DNA of 64,000 nt from JAXDBM01 sp963709485 (GTDB lineage: Bacteria > Desulfobacterota > Syntrophia > Syntrophales > Fen-1087): positions 434,001-498,000 of the forward strand of contig CAVPWE010000007.1 of assembly GCA_963709485.1 (NCBI GenBank). Direction: 5' to 3'. A program made the position numbers and the translations under genes. Shown one piece after another: positions 25,237 through 34,099 of this stretch (position 1 is the first letter of the stretch; every line of letters begins with the position of its first letter). The notes beneath the pieces are model-generated. The model saw only the letters and a list, made by a program, of their open reading frames with translations. It made no database searches and had not been told where the DNA came from.

Positions 25237-25965
25237 ATGAGAAAGGCAGCCAGTTCTTTTGCGGTTTTTGTATTCCTTGTTATCGTTTCCGTATTTCCCT
25301 TTAATTCGGCATCGGCCAATGTCGGAGGTTATTTCGGCGTATTTGGCGCTTATACGCTGAGTCCGGATGCTTCATTGCGCTTTTATGATTACGTTTATGA
25401 TTCCCGCTACAATTACCACTATGATTACAGCTATGACTTGGATGTTCAGGAAACCTGGGCTGTTGGCGCCAAATTCGGATTCACACCGCCGCCACTGAAA
25501 TATTTCTCTTTTGAATTTGAATACTTCTATCTAAACCCGGACGTGGACAGGACTGAAATGACCCGTGCCGGGACGTATTATGGCGCCATTGAAGGGGATG
25601 TGAAACTTCATAATTTCATGTTTAACGCGATTGTAAAATATCCGGAAGGGAGAATTCATCCTTATTTTGGCGGAGGTGTTGGCTTTTCGTATTATGATGT
25701 TTCGGTTTCAGTGCAGTCATCAGGTCCGTGGAGTTCACCTTATGGAAGTTCCTACAGTGTGAACGACACGGTCTTTGCCTGGCAGTTGCTGGCCGGAGTG
25801 GAGATTGACTTGTCGAATAACTGGTCGCTGGATATCGGCTACCGTTATTTTGCAACAGAGCCCGGATCTGACTCCGACCACGATTATTATGAATATGATT
25901 ATTATGATACACACCTCGATTATAAGACAAGCATGGTTACTGTGGGGTTGAAGTATAGATTCTGA
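25237..25965 (+). CDS. Outer-membrane beta-barrel protein (OmpW/OmpA-like), Tyr/Asp-rich loops
   Basis: 242-residue secreted protein. A signal peptide runs to about residue 27 (VFPFNSASA). The mature chain is alternating strands with aromatic residues: FGVFGAYTL, GAKFGFTPPP, YFSFEFEYFYL, FNAIVKY, HPYFGGGVGFSYYDV, LLAGVEIDL, SLDIGYRYF and a C-terminal GLKYRF ending in Phe, the BAM signal. Tyr/Asp-rich loops (RFYDYVYDSRYNYHYDYSYD in part; DHDYYEYDYYD) stand out and might bind metals; this is speculation. ATG at 25237 has GGGGG upstream. Eight strands are plausible. Confidence 0.85.
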   Translation: MRKAASSFAVFVFLVIVSVFPFNSASANVGGYFGVFGAYTLSPDASLRFYDYVYDSRYNYHYDYSYDLDVQETWAVGAKFGFTPPPLKYFSFEFEYFYLNPDVDRTEMTRAGTYYGAIEGDVKLHNFMFNAIVKYPEGRIHPYFGGGVGFSYYDVSVSVQSSGPWSSPYGSSYSVNDTVFAWQLLAGVEIDLSNNWSLDIGYRYFATEPGSDSDHDYYEYDYYDTHLDYKTSMVTVGLKYRF

Positions 25966-25990
25966 AAAGCAACAGCAGCAATTTGAGAAA

Positions 25991-26029
25991 GGCGGGGATC
26001 CGGGTTCCTGCCTTTTTTCAGGCAGGAAC
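25991..26029 (+). terminator. Terminator with overlapping alternative hairpin
   Basis: GGCGGGGA (25991-25998) pairs with TTCCTGCC (26005-26012) using two G-U pairs and is followed by TTTTTT. The same 3' arm also pairs perfectly over ten bases (GTTCCTGCCT 26004-26013 with AGGCAGGAAC 26020-26029), an exclusive alternative. Confidence 0.7.
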
Positions 26030-26078
26030 TGTCATGCGATGAAGTTTTCCTGACAGTCGCAATCGGGAGGACAGATTG

Positions 26079-26264
26079 ATGAAATACTACATTGTGTTGT
26101 TTCAAAATGGCTCATTTCAAATCAACAAGAACAAGACGGACAAAGCCAGTCTGCCCCAGGGTGCCCGGCAGTATGTCTGTTCGAGCAACGTCACCGTGCA
26201 GGACCTGAACGTTTGGGTTGCGAAAGGTTACAAAAGTTTCGGAACGATCCAGGAAATTGAATAA
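26079..26264 (+). CDS. Small protein, unknown
   Basis: A 61-residue protein starting MKYYIVLFQNGSFQI and ending FGTIQEIE. ATG at 26079 is preceded by GGGAGG, which supports it as a real gene. No signal peptide or membrane helix; one Cys. It lies behind the terminator pair of the outer-membrane protein gene. I do not recognise the family. Confidence 0.6.
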   Translation: MKYYIVLFQNGSFQINKNKTDKASLPQGARQYVCSSNVTVQDLNVWVAKGYKSFGTIQEIE

Positions 26265-26432
26265 TGCGTCCTGAACTGCCGTGGGAAGAAGTTTACTTAC
26301 ATCCTGTGCAGAGACGGTGATGAAAAAATAGATGAGAGTGGAATAGAATACATTCAAGCCACACAGCTTTGTGAATTACCTCCCTTCCATACTCTTTATA
26401 ATCCGCGCACTTTCACGGAGAGAGGGCTGCAT

Positions 26433-26831
26433 GTGAAGCAGCTACTGAGTCTTACAGGTAAATTTCTTTATTTCCTCCTGGGCTGGCAGTTCGAACCACT
26501 GCCGTCATATTTTTCCAGCAAACACGTAATCATCGGTTTTCCCCACACCTCCAACATGGATGCGGTCAGGGCCTTCATCGGCTACCGGATCATCAAGCGA
26601 ACCGGACATATCATGGTCAAGAAAGAATGGTTCTTCTGGCCCATGTCTCTGGTGTTCAAAATCATCGGCGGCATTCCGGTTGACCGCGGGTCGTCGCAGG
26701 GCGCTGTGGAACAGATGGCCGATTTTTTCAACAGGAGAGATGAATTTCTTCTCGCCATTGTGCCGGAGGGGACATGGCACAGCACCCTCCCGGTAAAACA
26801 ATTCCGGACACCAATAATCCGGACACATTAA
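26433..26831 (+). pseudogene. Truncated PlsC-like acyltransferase
   Basis: N-terminal two thirds of a lysophospholipid-type acyltransferase (family about 180-200 residues). The HxxxxD catalytic motif is HTSNMD and the substrate motif is VPEGTW (usually PEGTR). IGGIPVDRGSSQGAV is typical. After VPEGTWHST the family sequence stops and the frame ends after about 16 unrelated codons. The break lies next to a short direct repeat CCGGACAC (26802-26828), so loss by recombination or an element is likely. The start GTG at 26433 has a weak site. Probably non-functional. Confidence 0.7.
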
Positions 26832-27145
26832 TTTGATTTGCATCTTTTCCGTAATTCTTCCAGGTTCTCGTTCTTAAATCTTTTCAAGTAAATCCTTTCC
26901 ATTTTCTCAATTACCTGGAAGCAGGCATTGAAATCGTTTTTTGCCTGAAGGCTGTTCGTGGCAACGGCTTCACTCGCATACATCCGACTGATCTCTCTTG
27001 CCTTGCAATACTCCTGAAGAAGCGTTTTTCTGTCCATGTCTTGAAGTTGGTCATATTCATAATCACCACAGGGTCCGGCAAAAGTAGTTACAGGACCCAC
27101 GAGAACCGGGATTAACAGCGCAATCAAAACAATTAGAAATTTCAT
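26828..27145 (-). CDS. Small secreted protein, unknown
   Basis: About 105 residues. Signal peptide MKFLIVLIALLIPVLVGPVTTFAG, then a charged helical mature part with four cysteines (GPCGDY, EYCKAR, NACFQV, KRCKSN), probably two disulfides in the periplasm. The ATG at 27145 has GGGAGAA upstream; a longer frame upstream lacks a signal. I do not recognise the family. It overlaps the truncated acyltransferase tail by four bases on the other strand. Confidence 0.6.
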   Translation of the reverse strand: MKFLIVLIALLIPVLVGPVTTFAGPCGDYEYDQLQDMDRKTLLQEYCKAREISRMYASEAVATNSLQAKNDFNACFQVIEKMERIYLKRFKNENLEELRKRCKSN

Positions 27146-27382
27146 GATGGAAATTCTCCCTTCATCGCCCTTTTTGCAGCTATTATCACTTTCCTTGTTT
27201 TGTAACAACGGAGATAATCGTTTCTATGACAGGACAACAGGTAAAGATCTCTACGATCGGAGCTGTGACTCATTCGGCCGCTCAGGTGTCCGACCCGTTT
27301 TTTCTTTGATCGAACTCGCGCATGACGGGGGAATACGGCGGCCCAAGATCATCTGCCGCAAAACGCACTCATTGACGACACG

Positions 27383-27431
27383 AAAAAAAAGAGCGGCCGC
27401 TCCCATCTTGCTTTTGGAATGGCCGCTCTTT
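27383..27431 (-). terminator. Rho-independent terminator of the FadB-like gene
   Basis: On the minus strand AAAGAGCGGCC (27431-27421) and GGCCGCTCTTT (27398-27388) pair over 11 bases, followed by a T run from eight A on the plus strand (27383-27390). Lies just after the FadB-like stop. Confidence 0.85.
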
Positions 27432-27446
27432 GTGTCTGGACGGAGA

Positions 27447-29445
27447 TCAATAAAAATTCTTGCCGAAAAGCCTTTTGCTCAGTCCGGTCAGATCGGCCCA
27501 TTTCATGGGGCCGCCCTTGTCGGCGGGGAACCCGACCCCCCAGATCATGCCCACATCGATCATCCGGACATCGTCGATCACCTTGCGGTCCAGGAGGTCC
27601 TTGCCTGTCTTCACCATGGCCTCGACGAGCCCGTCCTGGATCTGTTCCGGCGTCAGGTCTGCGCGGCGGCCGCTTGGCAATCAGTGGAAGCACGTCCGGA
27701 TCGACGCTGCCGTCCTTCAGGAAGAATCCCTTGCCGGATTTCTTCAGGCCCAGCCGCCCCGACTCGACCACATTGGCCAGCGTTTCCTGGCGGACGTTCA
27801 TTCCCTTGAAGACCTTGTAGGGGATGTCGATCCCCACCTCGTCGGTGAGGCGGATGGGACCGACGGGCATTCCGAAATCCAGCATGGCCTTATCGATCTT
27901 CTCGATGGCGTTGCCCTCTTCCAGATAACGGAAGGTCTCCATCACCATGGGGAAGAGGAGGGCATTCACGACAAACCCCGCATTGTCCCGGCAGACGATG
28001 GGGCGCTTGCGGATGGCCGCCGCGAAATTCAGCAGGTTGTCGATCGTTTCCTGGCTGGTTTTTTCGCCCCGAATAACCTCCACGAGCTGCATGAGCCAGA
28101 CGGGCGAGAAGAAATGAATGCCGCCGAAACGCTCGGGTTGGGTGACATATTTGGCCATGGATATGATCGGGATCGAGGAGGTGTTGCTGGCGATGATGCA
28201 GTCTTCCCGGACAACCTTGCAGAGTTCCCCGTATACCTGCTGCTTGACCTTGATGTCCTCGAAGACCGCCTCGATGACGATATCGGCCTTCTTCACGTCA
28301 TCGGTGTACTCCGAAACGGCCGTCAGACGCGACATCACGCTGTCCACGGGCTCCTTGAGCCGTTTCTTTTCCGCCATGCCGTCGAGGATCTTGCGGACAA
28401 AGGACCTTCCCGGTTCCAGGGCCTCCGGGATGTCCTTCACCAGCACGGGGATCTGGGTGTTTCTCAGGATGTCGATGGCGATGCCCCGGCCCATCGTGCC
28501 GAAGCCGAGAACCAGCGCCAGGTTCAGCGGCTTGGGCTGGAACCCCCTGGTCATCATGGCTTTGGGCTTGTCGGTCATCCCCTTGATGAAGAAGGTGTTG
28601 ATGCTGCCCTTGGCCTGGTTCGTCAGGACCACCTCGACGAAGTTGGCTTTTTCCAGTTCCAGGCCCTTCTCCAGCGAAACTTTCAGGCCTTCATGCATCG
28701 ACATGAGCGCCAGCATGGGCCCGGGGATGTAGCGGCCCTTTGTTGCTTTGAGAATGCCCTGGCGCGCCATGTCGGCGACGGCGTCGATCTGAGAGAAATC
28801 GTGAGTAGGCCGCTTCAGGTTGGCTTTGCCGGCGTTGATTTCCTGGACGAGTTTTTTCGCCTCGGCCAGCAGATCGCCATCGGCAGGGACCAGGCGGTCC
28901 ACGATGCCCGCTTCAAAGGCCCTGGCCGCGGGCATCATCGTCCCTTTCAGAATCATCTCCAGGGCGGGATAGCCGATCAGCCGGGGCAGGCGCTGCGTTC
29001 CGCCGCCGCCGGGGAACAGGCCGACATTGCATTCGGGGAGCCCAATGAGCGTCGTTTTTCCTTCCTTGGCGACGCGGGCCGTGCAGGCCAGCGCGAACTC
29101 CAGGCCGCCTCCCAGACAGTGGCCGTGGATGGCCGCGACGGCGGGGAAGGGGAAGGCATTGAGCCGTGCGAAGGAGCCGTGGAACAGGTCCAGCATCTTG
29201 CGGACGTCCTCCGCTTTTTCGATGTCGGCGATCATCTTCAGGTTCGCGCCGGCGAAGAAGTTGTCCGGCTTGCCGGAGATGAAGATCAGGCCCTTGAGTC
29301 CCGGAGTTTTGGACACTTCACCCATCAGCTCGTCGAAACTCAGGAAAGCGGCGTCCGTCCAGGTGTTCATGGCGTCGCCGGCCACATCGAAGGTGACGAC
29401 CCCGATGCCGCCTTCCTCCGCTTTCAGACTGAATATCTTGCTCAT
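27447..29445 (-). CDS. Fused enoyl-CoA hydratase/3-hydroxyacyl-CoA dehydrogenase, C-terminus frameshifted
   Basis: FadB/FadJ-like protein. The N-terminal hydratase domain has FAGANLKMIADIEKA, AIHGHCLGGGLEFALAC and GLFPGGGGTQRLPRLIG; the dehydrogenase domain follows with LVLGFGTMGRGIAIDIL and VIEAVFEDIKVK, then HFFSPVWLMQLVEVI. The start ATG at 29445 has AAGGAGG. Near 27661-27673 (a GCGGCGGCCGC stretch) the frame breaks by one base: the family C-terminus LTPEQIQDGLVEAMVKTGKD continues in another frame down to the stop at 27447. Unshifted, the frame runs on to 27349 with unrelated residues. Either an indel error or a damaged gene. Confidence 0.85.
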
Positions 29446-29581
29446 TGCAGACCTCCTTGTTCTTGATGTTGGCGCTTGATTGACTTCCGGTTTCCTGCTT
29501 ATAATAAATCATTGAAAAATTCAAAAATTTCTCGATCCTGACCTGGAATATCAAACTTGCCGGGTCACAGGGGCATGTTAT

Positions 29582-30188
29582 ATGGACAACATGGTCGTCC
29601 CGGCCTTACCCCGCACAATACGAGGAGCGGGTTGCGCTCGCGAACGGGCAGCCGGTCCTGTTCCGGCCCATTCGACCGACGGACGGAGACCTCATTCTCG
29701 ATCTCTTCAGCCGGCTGTCCCCGGAATCCGTCTTCTACCGTTTTCTGACCCACCTGGAGCGGCTTCAGCCGGCCCAGCTCCGCCATCTCGTCCACATCGA
29801 CTACCGGACCCACTTCTGCCTGGCCGCGGTAATCCTTGAGGAGAACCGGGAAGCCATGATCGGGACCAGCCGTTTTATCGTCGCCGGGGGCCGGCCCGAC
29901 CGTGCGGAGCTGACCGTCACGGTCCGGGATGACTGGCAGGGCCGGAAAATCGGGAAGATGCTCGCCTCCCGGGTCGTGGAAATCGCCAGATCACGGGGCA
30001 TTGCCGCCGTCGAAATCCTGCTCGATTCCCGCAACGAAGGGATAAAACGGCTCGTCACCCGCCTGGGTTTTCCGACCCGTTACACGTCTTCCGTCCTGGA
30101 CATCTGCGACCGCATGGAAATCGATATCACCCGGGCGAAGAACCTCATGGAAAGCAATGAGATCTACCCGGAGGAGTTCAGATTTTAA
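29582..30188 (+). CDS. GNAT acetyltransferase, start region frameshifted
   Basis: About 200-residue Gcn5-like acetyltransferase, like the PAT-type domain that follows acyl-CoA synthetases. The body frame reads YPAQYEERVALANGQPV, LFRPIRPTDGDL and SPESVFYRFL, then the acetyl-CoA site VRDDWQGRKIGKML (Q/R-x-x-G-x-G/A) and C-terminal RLGF. No ATG, GTG or TTG precedes this in frame until 29856. A single C fewer in GTCGTCCCGG (29600-29605) would join ATG 29582 (MDNMVVRPYPAQYEE), which also has CAGGGG upstream, so I place the start there. May acetylate a lysine of an acyl-CoA synthetase; inferred. Confidence 0.72.
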
Positions 30189-30400
30189 TCCCCTCTATCG
30201 CACATCATCCCGATCTCATCAGACAAACTCCGATCCCTCCGCAAGGAATGGTCCGGTTAGAAAAGCGGACAAAACCGGATAGCCCGGCGGTTGCAAAGGC
30301 ATCATAACACATTTGCGGAGTGAGCTTGCTGACCGCTTTTCCGCGGAATGACCAAGGAACAGCGTCAACCGGACCGCTGTTCCGAACAAGGAGAATAAAC

Positions 30401-31498
30401 ATGAGTCGTTTCAGCTACAATCAGGAGGCCGTTCAGAACCTGAAAATTGAGGACGCCGCCATTCTGGATCGCCTGGTCGATTTCGAATCGGTGCGCCGGG
30501 ATCATCTGAACAAGGACCATTCCCGGAGGGACAAGCGCATCGGCCTCAAGGAAGCCATTGCCGAATTCGTCAAGGACGGCGATATCTTTACGGACACCGG
30601 ATTTGCCTATGTCCGGACGCCCCATCAGGCCTATTTCGAAATGATGCGTCAGGGCAAGAAGAACCTGCAGTTCATCGGGTCTCCCAACACCAACCAGAGC
30701 TACATGATCAATTTCGGCGTCTGCGGCTACTCCCACAATTCCTATATCGGCGCCGAGATGCGCGGCTCGGACCGTAACTACTCGCGCCAGTTGAAGGCCG
30801 GAAAGGTGAAAATCCTCTCCGAATGGAGCCACGGCGCCATGGCCCAGGGCTTCAAGGCAGCCCAGCTCGGTTCGCCCGGCGTCTTCAGCAAGCAGCTTCT
30901 GGGATCGGACATCATCCGCTACAATCCCTATGTCAAGGTCATGCAGAACCCGATGCGGGACGACGCAGACCCGGTGGTCTTCATTCCGGCGCTGTACCCC
31001 GATGTGACCGTCATTCACGTGCATGCCTGCGACAAGACCGGAAACGCACGGATTTACGGCCCGGCGGTGAACGACATCGCCATTGCCGCCGCCGCCCGGA
31101 AGGTGATCATCACCGCGGAGGAGATCGTTCCGGAGATCGATATCCGATACAACAACAAGGGGGTCGTCATTCCCTTCATGTATGTGGATGCCGTGGTGGA
31201 GATGCCCTTCGGCGCCGTTCCCGGCAACATGCCCGGCTGCTATTACTGGTCGCGGCAGTGGTGGGAAAAGGCCATGCGCTATGCGACAGTGACCGACGAT
31301 AACATGAAGGAATTCATGGAACAGTGGGTCTTCGGCAGCAAGGACCAGTTCGACTTCGTTGAAAAGCTGGGCGGCGCCCGGTGGGTGGCCAAGTCCCGGC
31401 GGCTCACGAAGACGGCCGAATACGACAATGAGGACGAGGGATATGATTTTTCCTACCAGTCATACACGTTGAAGAAGGATACGGATATATACTATTGA
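30401..31498 (+). CDS. CoA-transferase alpha subunit (glutaconate type)
   Basis: 365-residue subunit of a family I CoA transferase (GctA-like), which moves CoA between carboxylates. Typical features are the GLKEAIAEFVKDGDIF start of the domain, FIGSPNTNQSYMINFGV, GSDIIRYNPYVKVMQNPMRDD, VTVIHVHACDKTGNARIYGP and ITAEEIVPEIDIR. AAGGAG precedes the ATG at 30401. The beta subunit starts 11 bases downstream, so they are cotranscribed. The substrate acid is unknown; glutaconate is only the reference family member. Confidence 0.93.
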   Translation: MSRFSYNQEAVQNLKIEDAAILDRLVDFESVRRDHLNKDHSRRDKRIGLKEAIAEFVKDGDIFTDTGFAYVRTPHQAYFEMMRQGKKNLQFIGSPNTNQSYMINFGVCGYSHNSYIGAEMRGSDRNYSRQLKAGKVKILSEWSHGAMAQGFKAAQLGSPGVFSKQLLGSDIIRYNPYVKVMQNPMRDDADPVVFIPALYPDVTVIHVHACDKTGNARIYGPAVNDIAIAAAARKVIITAEEIVPEIDIRYNNKGVVIPFMYVDAVVEMPFGAVPGNMPGCYYWSRQWWEKAMRYATVTDDNMKEFMEQWVFGSKDQFDFVEKLGGARWVAKSRRLTKTAEYDNEDEGYDFSYQSYTLKKDTDIYY

Positions 31499-31509
31499 GG
31501 AGTTGACCC

Positions 31510-32298
31510 ATGAGCAACGAAAAACCCATGAACCCGCTTGAAATGCTGGCCTACGTGCTGGCCTTGCAGATAAAAAACCACCAGGTCGTCTATGTAGGCA
31601 CGGGACTGCCCATGGTGGCGGCCATTCTGGCGAAGAAAACGCACGCCCCCGACATCACCATGGTGTACGAGTCCGGAGGGCAGAACCCGATCGAGGGCGA
31701 CATGCCCTGGTCGGTGGGAGACCCCTTCACCTGGCGGAAATCCCCCGTCATTCAGGAAATGGCCTATTCCTTCGCGCAGGCGTACAACGGCTACGTGGAC
31801 ATCGGCTTTCTCGGGTTCGCGCAGGTGGACATGTACGGCAACATCAATACCCATCTGATCGGGGATGACTTTCTGCAGCCGAAGACCCGGCTCACCGGGT
31901 CCGGCGGAAACAACGACCTGTCGTCGCTGACCGAAAGCATGGTGCTGGTGGGGCTCCAGACGCCCGACAAGTTCCCCGCCAGGGTGGATTTCATCACCAG
32001 CGTAGGCCACCTGAAGGGCGGCAACTCACGGAAGGAGGCGGGGCTTCTCGGCAAGGGGCCTGTCGCCGTGGTCACCAATGCCGGCGTCTACGATTTCGAG
32101 CCGGTCTCGAAGCGCATGCGCGTGCAGTCGCTCCAGCCCGGCGTCAGCTTCGACCTGGCCCAGCTCTGCACGGGCTTCGAACTGCTGAGGCCGGAGGGGG
32201 AGATTCCCCTGACGCCGCCGCCGCCGCCGGACATTCTGAAGGTCCTCCGGACGCAGGTGGATCCGCACGGCGTGTTCACCGGCATTCCGGGTATGTGA
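31510..32298 (+). CDS. CoA-transferase beta subunit (glutaconate type)
   Basis: 262-residue GctB-like subunit. The catalytic glutamate that forms the enzyme-CoA thioester is at E54 in VYESGGQNP, the position used in glutaconate CoA transferase. GFLGFAQVDMYGNINTHLIG and GSGGNNDLSSL follow the family pattern. GAGGAG precedes the ATG. It completes the transferase encoded just upstream. The substrate acid cannot be read; the C-terminus has a run of six prolines (LTPPPPPPDI-like). Confidence 0.94.
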   Translation: MSNEKPMNPLEMLAYVLALQIKNHQVVYVGTGLPMVAAILAKKTHAPDITMVYESGGQNPIEGDMPWSVGDPFTWRKSPVIQEMAYSFAQAYNGYVDIGFLGFAQVDMYGNINTHLIGDDFLQPKTRLTGSGGNNDLSSLTESMVLVGLQTPDKFPARVDFITSVGHLKGGNSRKEAGLLGKGPVAVVTNAGVYDFEPVSKRMRVQSLQPGVSFDLAQLCTGFELLRPEGEIPLTPPPPPDILKVLRTQVDPHGVFTGIPGM

Positions 32299-32301
32299 TC
32301 C

Positions 32302-32625
32302 TCAGGGGAAAACCCTGCCGGCCAGCCAGTAAAGCGCCATCCCGGCGATCACGGTTCCGGCCAGGGAGCGGGTCTTCCAGGCGAAGAGGGTCGTCGGGAT
32401 TGCCACCAGCAGGGACGGCTGGAACACCTCTAAATGCCGGGGCTCTCCGGCCGTGACGAGACCCGGCAGGATCAGAGCGCTCAGCACGGCGACGGGGATG
32501 AAATCCAGCCACTGCCTCAGCCATTCCGGCAGGCGGCGGCGCGACAGGAAAATCAAAGGGACCCAGCGCGGCAGATAGGTCACCACGCCCATACCCAGAA
32601 ACACCAGGAGATCGCCCGTTTTCAT
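32302..32625 (-). CDS. azlD: AzlD-like branched-chain amino acid export subunit
   Basis: 107-residue membrane protein with four predicted helices (LLVFLGMGVVTYLPRWVPL, PVAVLSALILPGLV, LLVAIPTTLFAW, GTVIAGMALYWLAG). AzlD works with AzlC to export branched-chain amino acids. The start overlaps the azlC stop by four bases (ATGA), so the pair is coupled. It converges on the CoA-transferase beta gene, with a gap of three bases. Confidence 0.92.
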   Translation of the reverse strand: MKTGDLLVFLGMGVVTYLPRWVPLIFLSRRRLPEWLRQWLDFIPVAVLSALILPGLVTAGEPRHLEVFQPSLLVAIPTTLFAWKTRSLAGTVIAGMALYWLAGRVFP

Positions 32626-33341
32626 GCGGATTCCCCGCTTTCGGCAATGCCCGCTCGCCGCTTCCGCAGAAAGAGGCCGGCCGTCGCAGCGGTCACGGAT
32701 GCCGCGACAATGTAGGCGTTTCCCGGAAAGAGCAGCGACAGGGCGACCGCCAGCAAACCGGACAGCATCGCAACCGCAACATGAAGGCTGTCCCGGATCT
32801 GAATCACAAGCAGACAGATAAACATCGCCGGCAGGGCGTAATCGATTCCAAAGGCCCCGGCCGGGATAAATTGCCCGCCATAGCCGCCGATCACCGTGCT
32901 CGCGATCCATGCGCCGTTGGCCGTGTGGTTGAGGACCAGCGCGCGTCTCCAGTCCCAGTCCCGGTCGCGGAAGCGGGCCATGTTGAGGGCGAAGCTCTCG
33001 TCCGTCACGCCGTATGCATAGAGGGAGAGCCAGCCCCGGCCGAGGCGCTGGAGATGGACGGCCAGCGATGAGCTCATAAGCAGGTGGCGGAGATTGATCG
33101 TGAAGGTGGTCAGGATGATGGGGATGGCCTGGGCGCCGCCTTCGATCATGGAGACGGCGATGAACTGGGCGCTGCCGGCATAGACCAGAACGGACATGAG
33201 TCCGATTTCCCAAGGCGCCAGACCGGCCTTCTGGGCAAGGACGCCAAAGGCCAGTCCGATCGGCGCATATCCGAGGCAGATCGGCCACGCCGCGGCCATG
33301 CCGTCTTTCAGGATCTTCCGGCGGTCATCCCCCGGCGTCAT
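32622..33341 (-). CDS. azlC: AzlC-like branched-chain amino acid exporter
   Basis: 239-residue membrane protein with about seven helices. Typical are GYAPIGLAFGVLAQKAGL, SVLVYAGSAQFIAVSMIEGG, NLRHLLMSSSLAVHLQ, GVTDESFALNM and GNAYIVAASV. The chosen ATG at 33341 overlaps the methyltransferase stop by four bases. With AzlD it probably exports branched-chain amino acids or analogues; its link to the methyltransferase is only by operon. Confidence 0.92.
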   Translation of the reverse strand: MTPGDDRRKILKDGMAAAWPICLGYAPIGLAFGVLAQKAGLAPWEIGLMSVLVYAGSAQFIAVSMIEGGAQAIPIILTTFTINLRHLLMSSSLAVHLQRLGRGWLSLYAYGVTDESFALNMARFRDRDWDWRRALVLNHTANGAWIASTVIGGYGGQFIPAGAFGIDYALPAMFICLLVIQIRDSLHVAVAMLSGLLAVALSLLFPGNAYIVAASVTAATAGLFLRKRRAGIAESGESA

Positions 33342-34069
33342 TTCCGTGCCTTCACGATGACATAGGGGCAATCTTTTACCCGGTCGGTCATTAACTCACG
33401 GAAACCGGCCGAACGGGCCAGCGCCACGATTTCCGACTCGGTATAACTCCCGCCGAAGACAACATTCCGCAACCCCCAGAACAGGAGCGCGTCCCACAGA
33501 AACCAGACATGGAAACACCGCATGAAGCGCTTCAGATCCTCGTCCGACACGTCCTTGTCCGTTTCCGAGATGACCGCCCATTGACCCGGAGAGAGGACCC
33601 TGTATATTTCCCTGAGCGCCTGCCGTGCATCATGCCAGTGCTTGATGGAGCCGACCGTGATGACGGCGTCGAAACGGTCGCTTTCGAATGGAATGGACAT
33701 CGCGTTTCCCTGCTCGAAGCGGCAATTGTGCAGGGCTCTCTGCTTCCGCAGCCGCTCGGCCGCACGGACCTGGGTGGCGGAATAATCGATGCCCACCAGG
33801 GATGCCGATGGAAGCCGCCCGGCCAGGAGAAGCGTAACGTATCCCCGGCCGGAACCGACGTCGAGGATCCGGGCGCGGCTGTTGACGTTGAGATCTGCGG
33901 CGATGTGTTCATACAGATCGGACAGGGGATCCAGGATGTGACGGTTGTACACCGGACCGAACAGATCCCACATCCAGCGTGCGTCCCGGGCCCACACGAT
34001 CAGCTTAAGGAGCCGGTTGGGAGAGGAAACGGCCGATCCGTTAACATCCCTTTGATTTGACATGTCCAC
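33338..34069 (-). CDS. SAM-dependent methyltransferase, class I
   Basis: 243-residue methyltransferase. The SAM motif I is ILDVGSGRGYVTLLLA, motif II LVGIDYSATQVRAAERL, and motif IV FDAVITVGSIKHWHDARQAL. The C-terminal part has a hydrophobic FLWDALLFWGLRNVVFGG, which may contact a membrane-bound or lipid substrate. Start at 34069 (another ATG two codons in). Substrate unknown; members include ubiquinone/menaquinone-type and lipid methyltransferases. First gene before azlC-azlD. Confidence 0.85.
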   Translation of the reverse strand: MDMSNQRDVNGSAVSSPNRLLKLIVWARDARWMWDLFGPVYNRHILDPLSDLYEHIAADLNVNSRARILDVGSGRGYVTLLLAGRLPSASLVGIDYSATQVRAAERLRKQRALHNCRFEQGNAMSIPFESDRFDAVITVGSIKHWHDARQALREIYRVLSPGQWAVISETDKDVSDEDLKRFMRCFHVWFLWDALLFWGLRNVVFGGSYTESEIVALARSAGFRELMTDRVKDCPYVIVKARK

Positions 34070-34099
34070 GCTTCTTTCCGCTTCTGAAATCCCGTACTT

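Noticed and set aside
27460..29466. Plus-strand frame of 668 codons over the FadB-like gene
   Set aside because: It is antisense to a gene with clear domain motifs and shows only His/Asp/Gly-rich shadow sequence.
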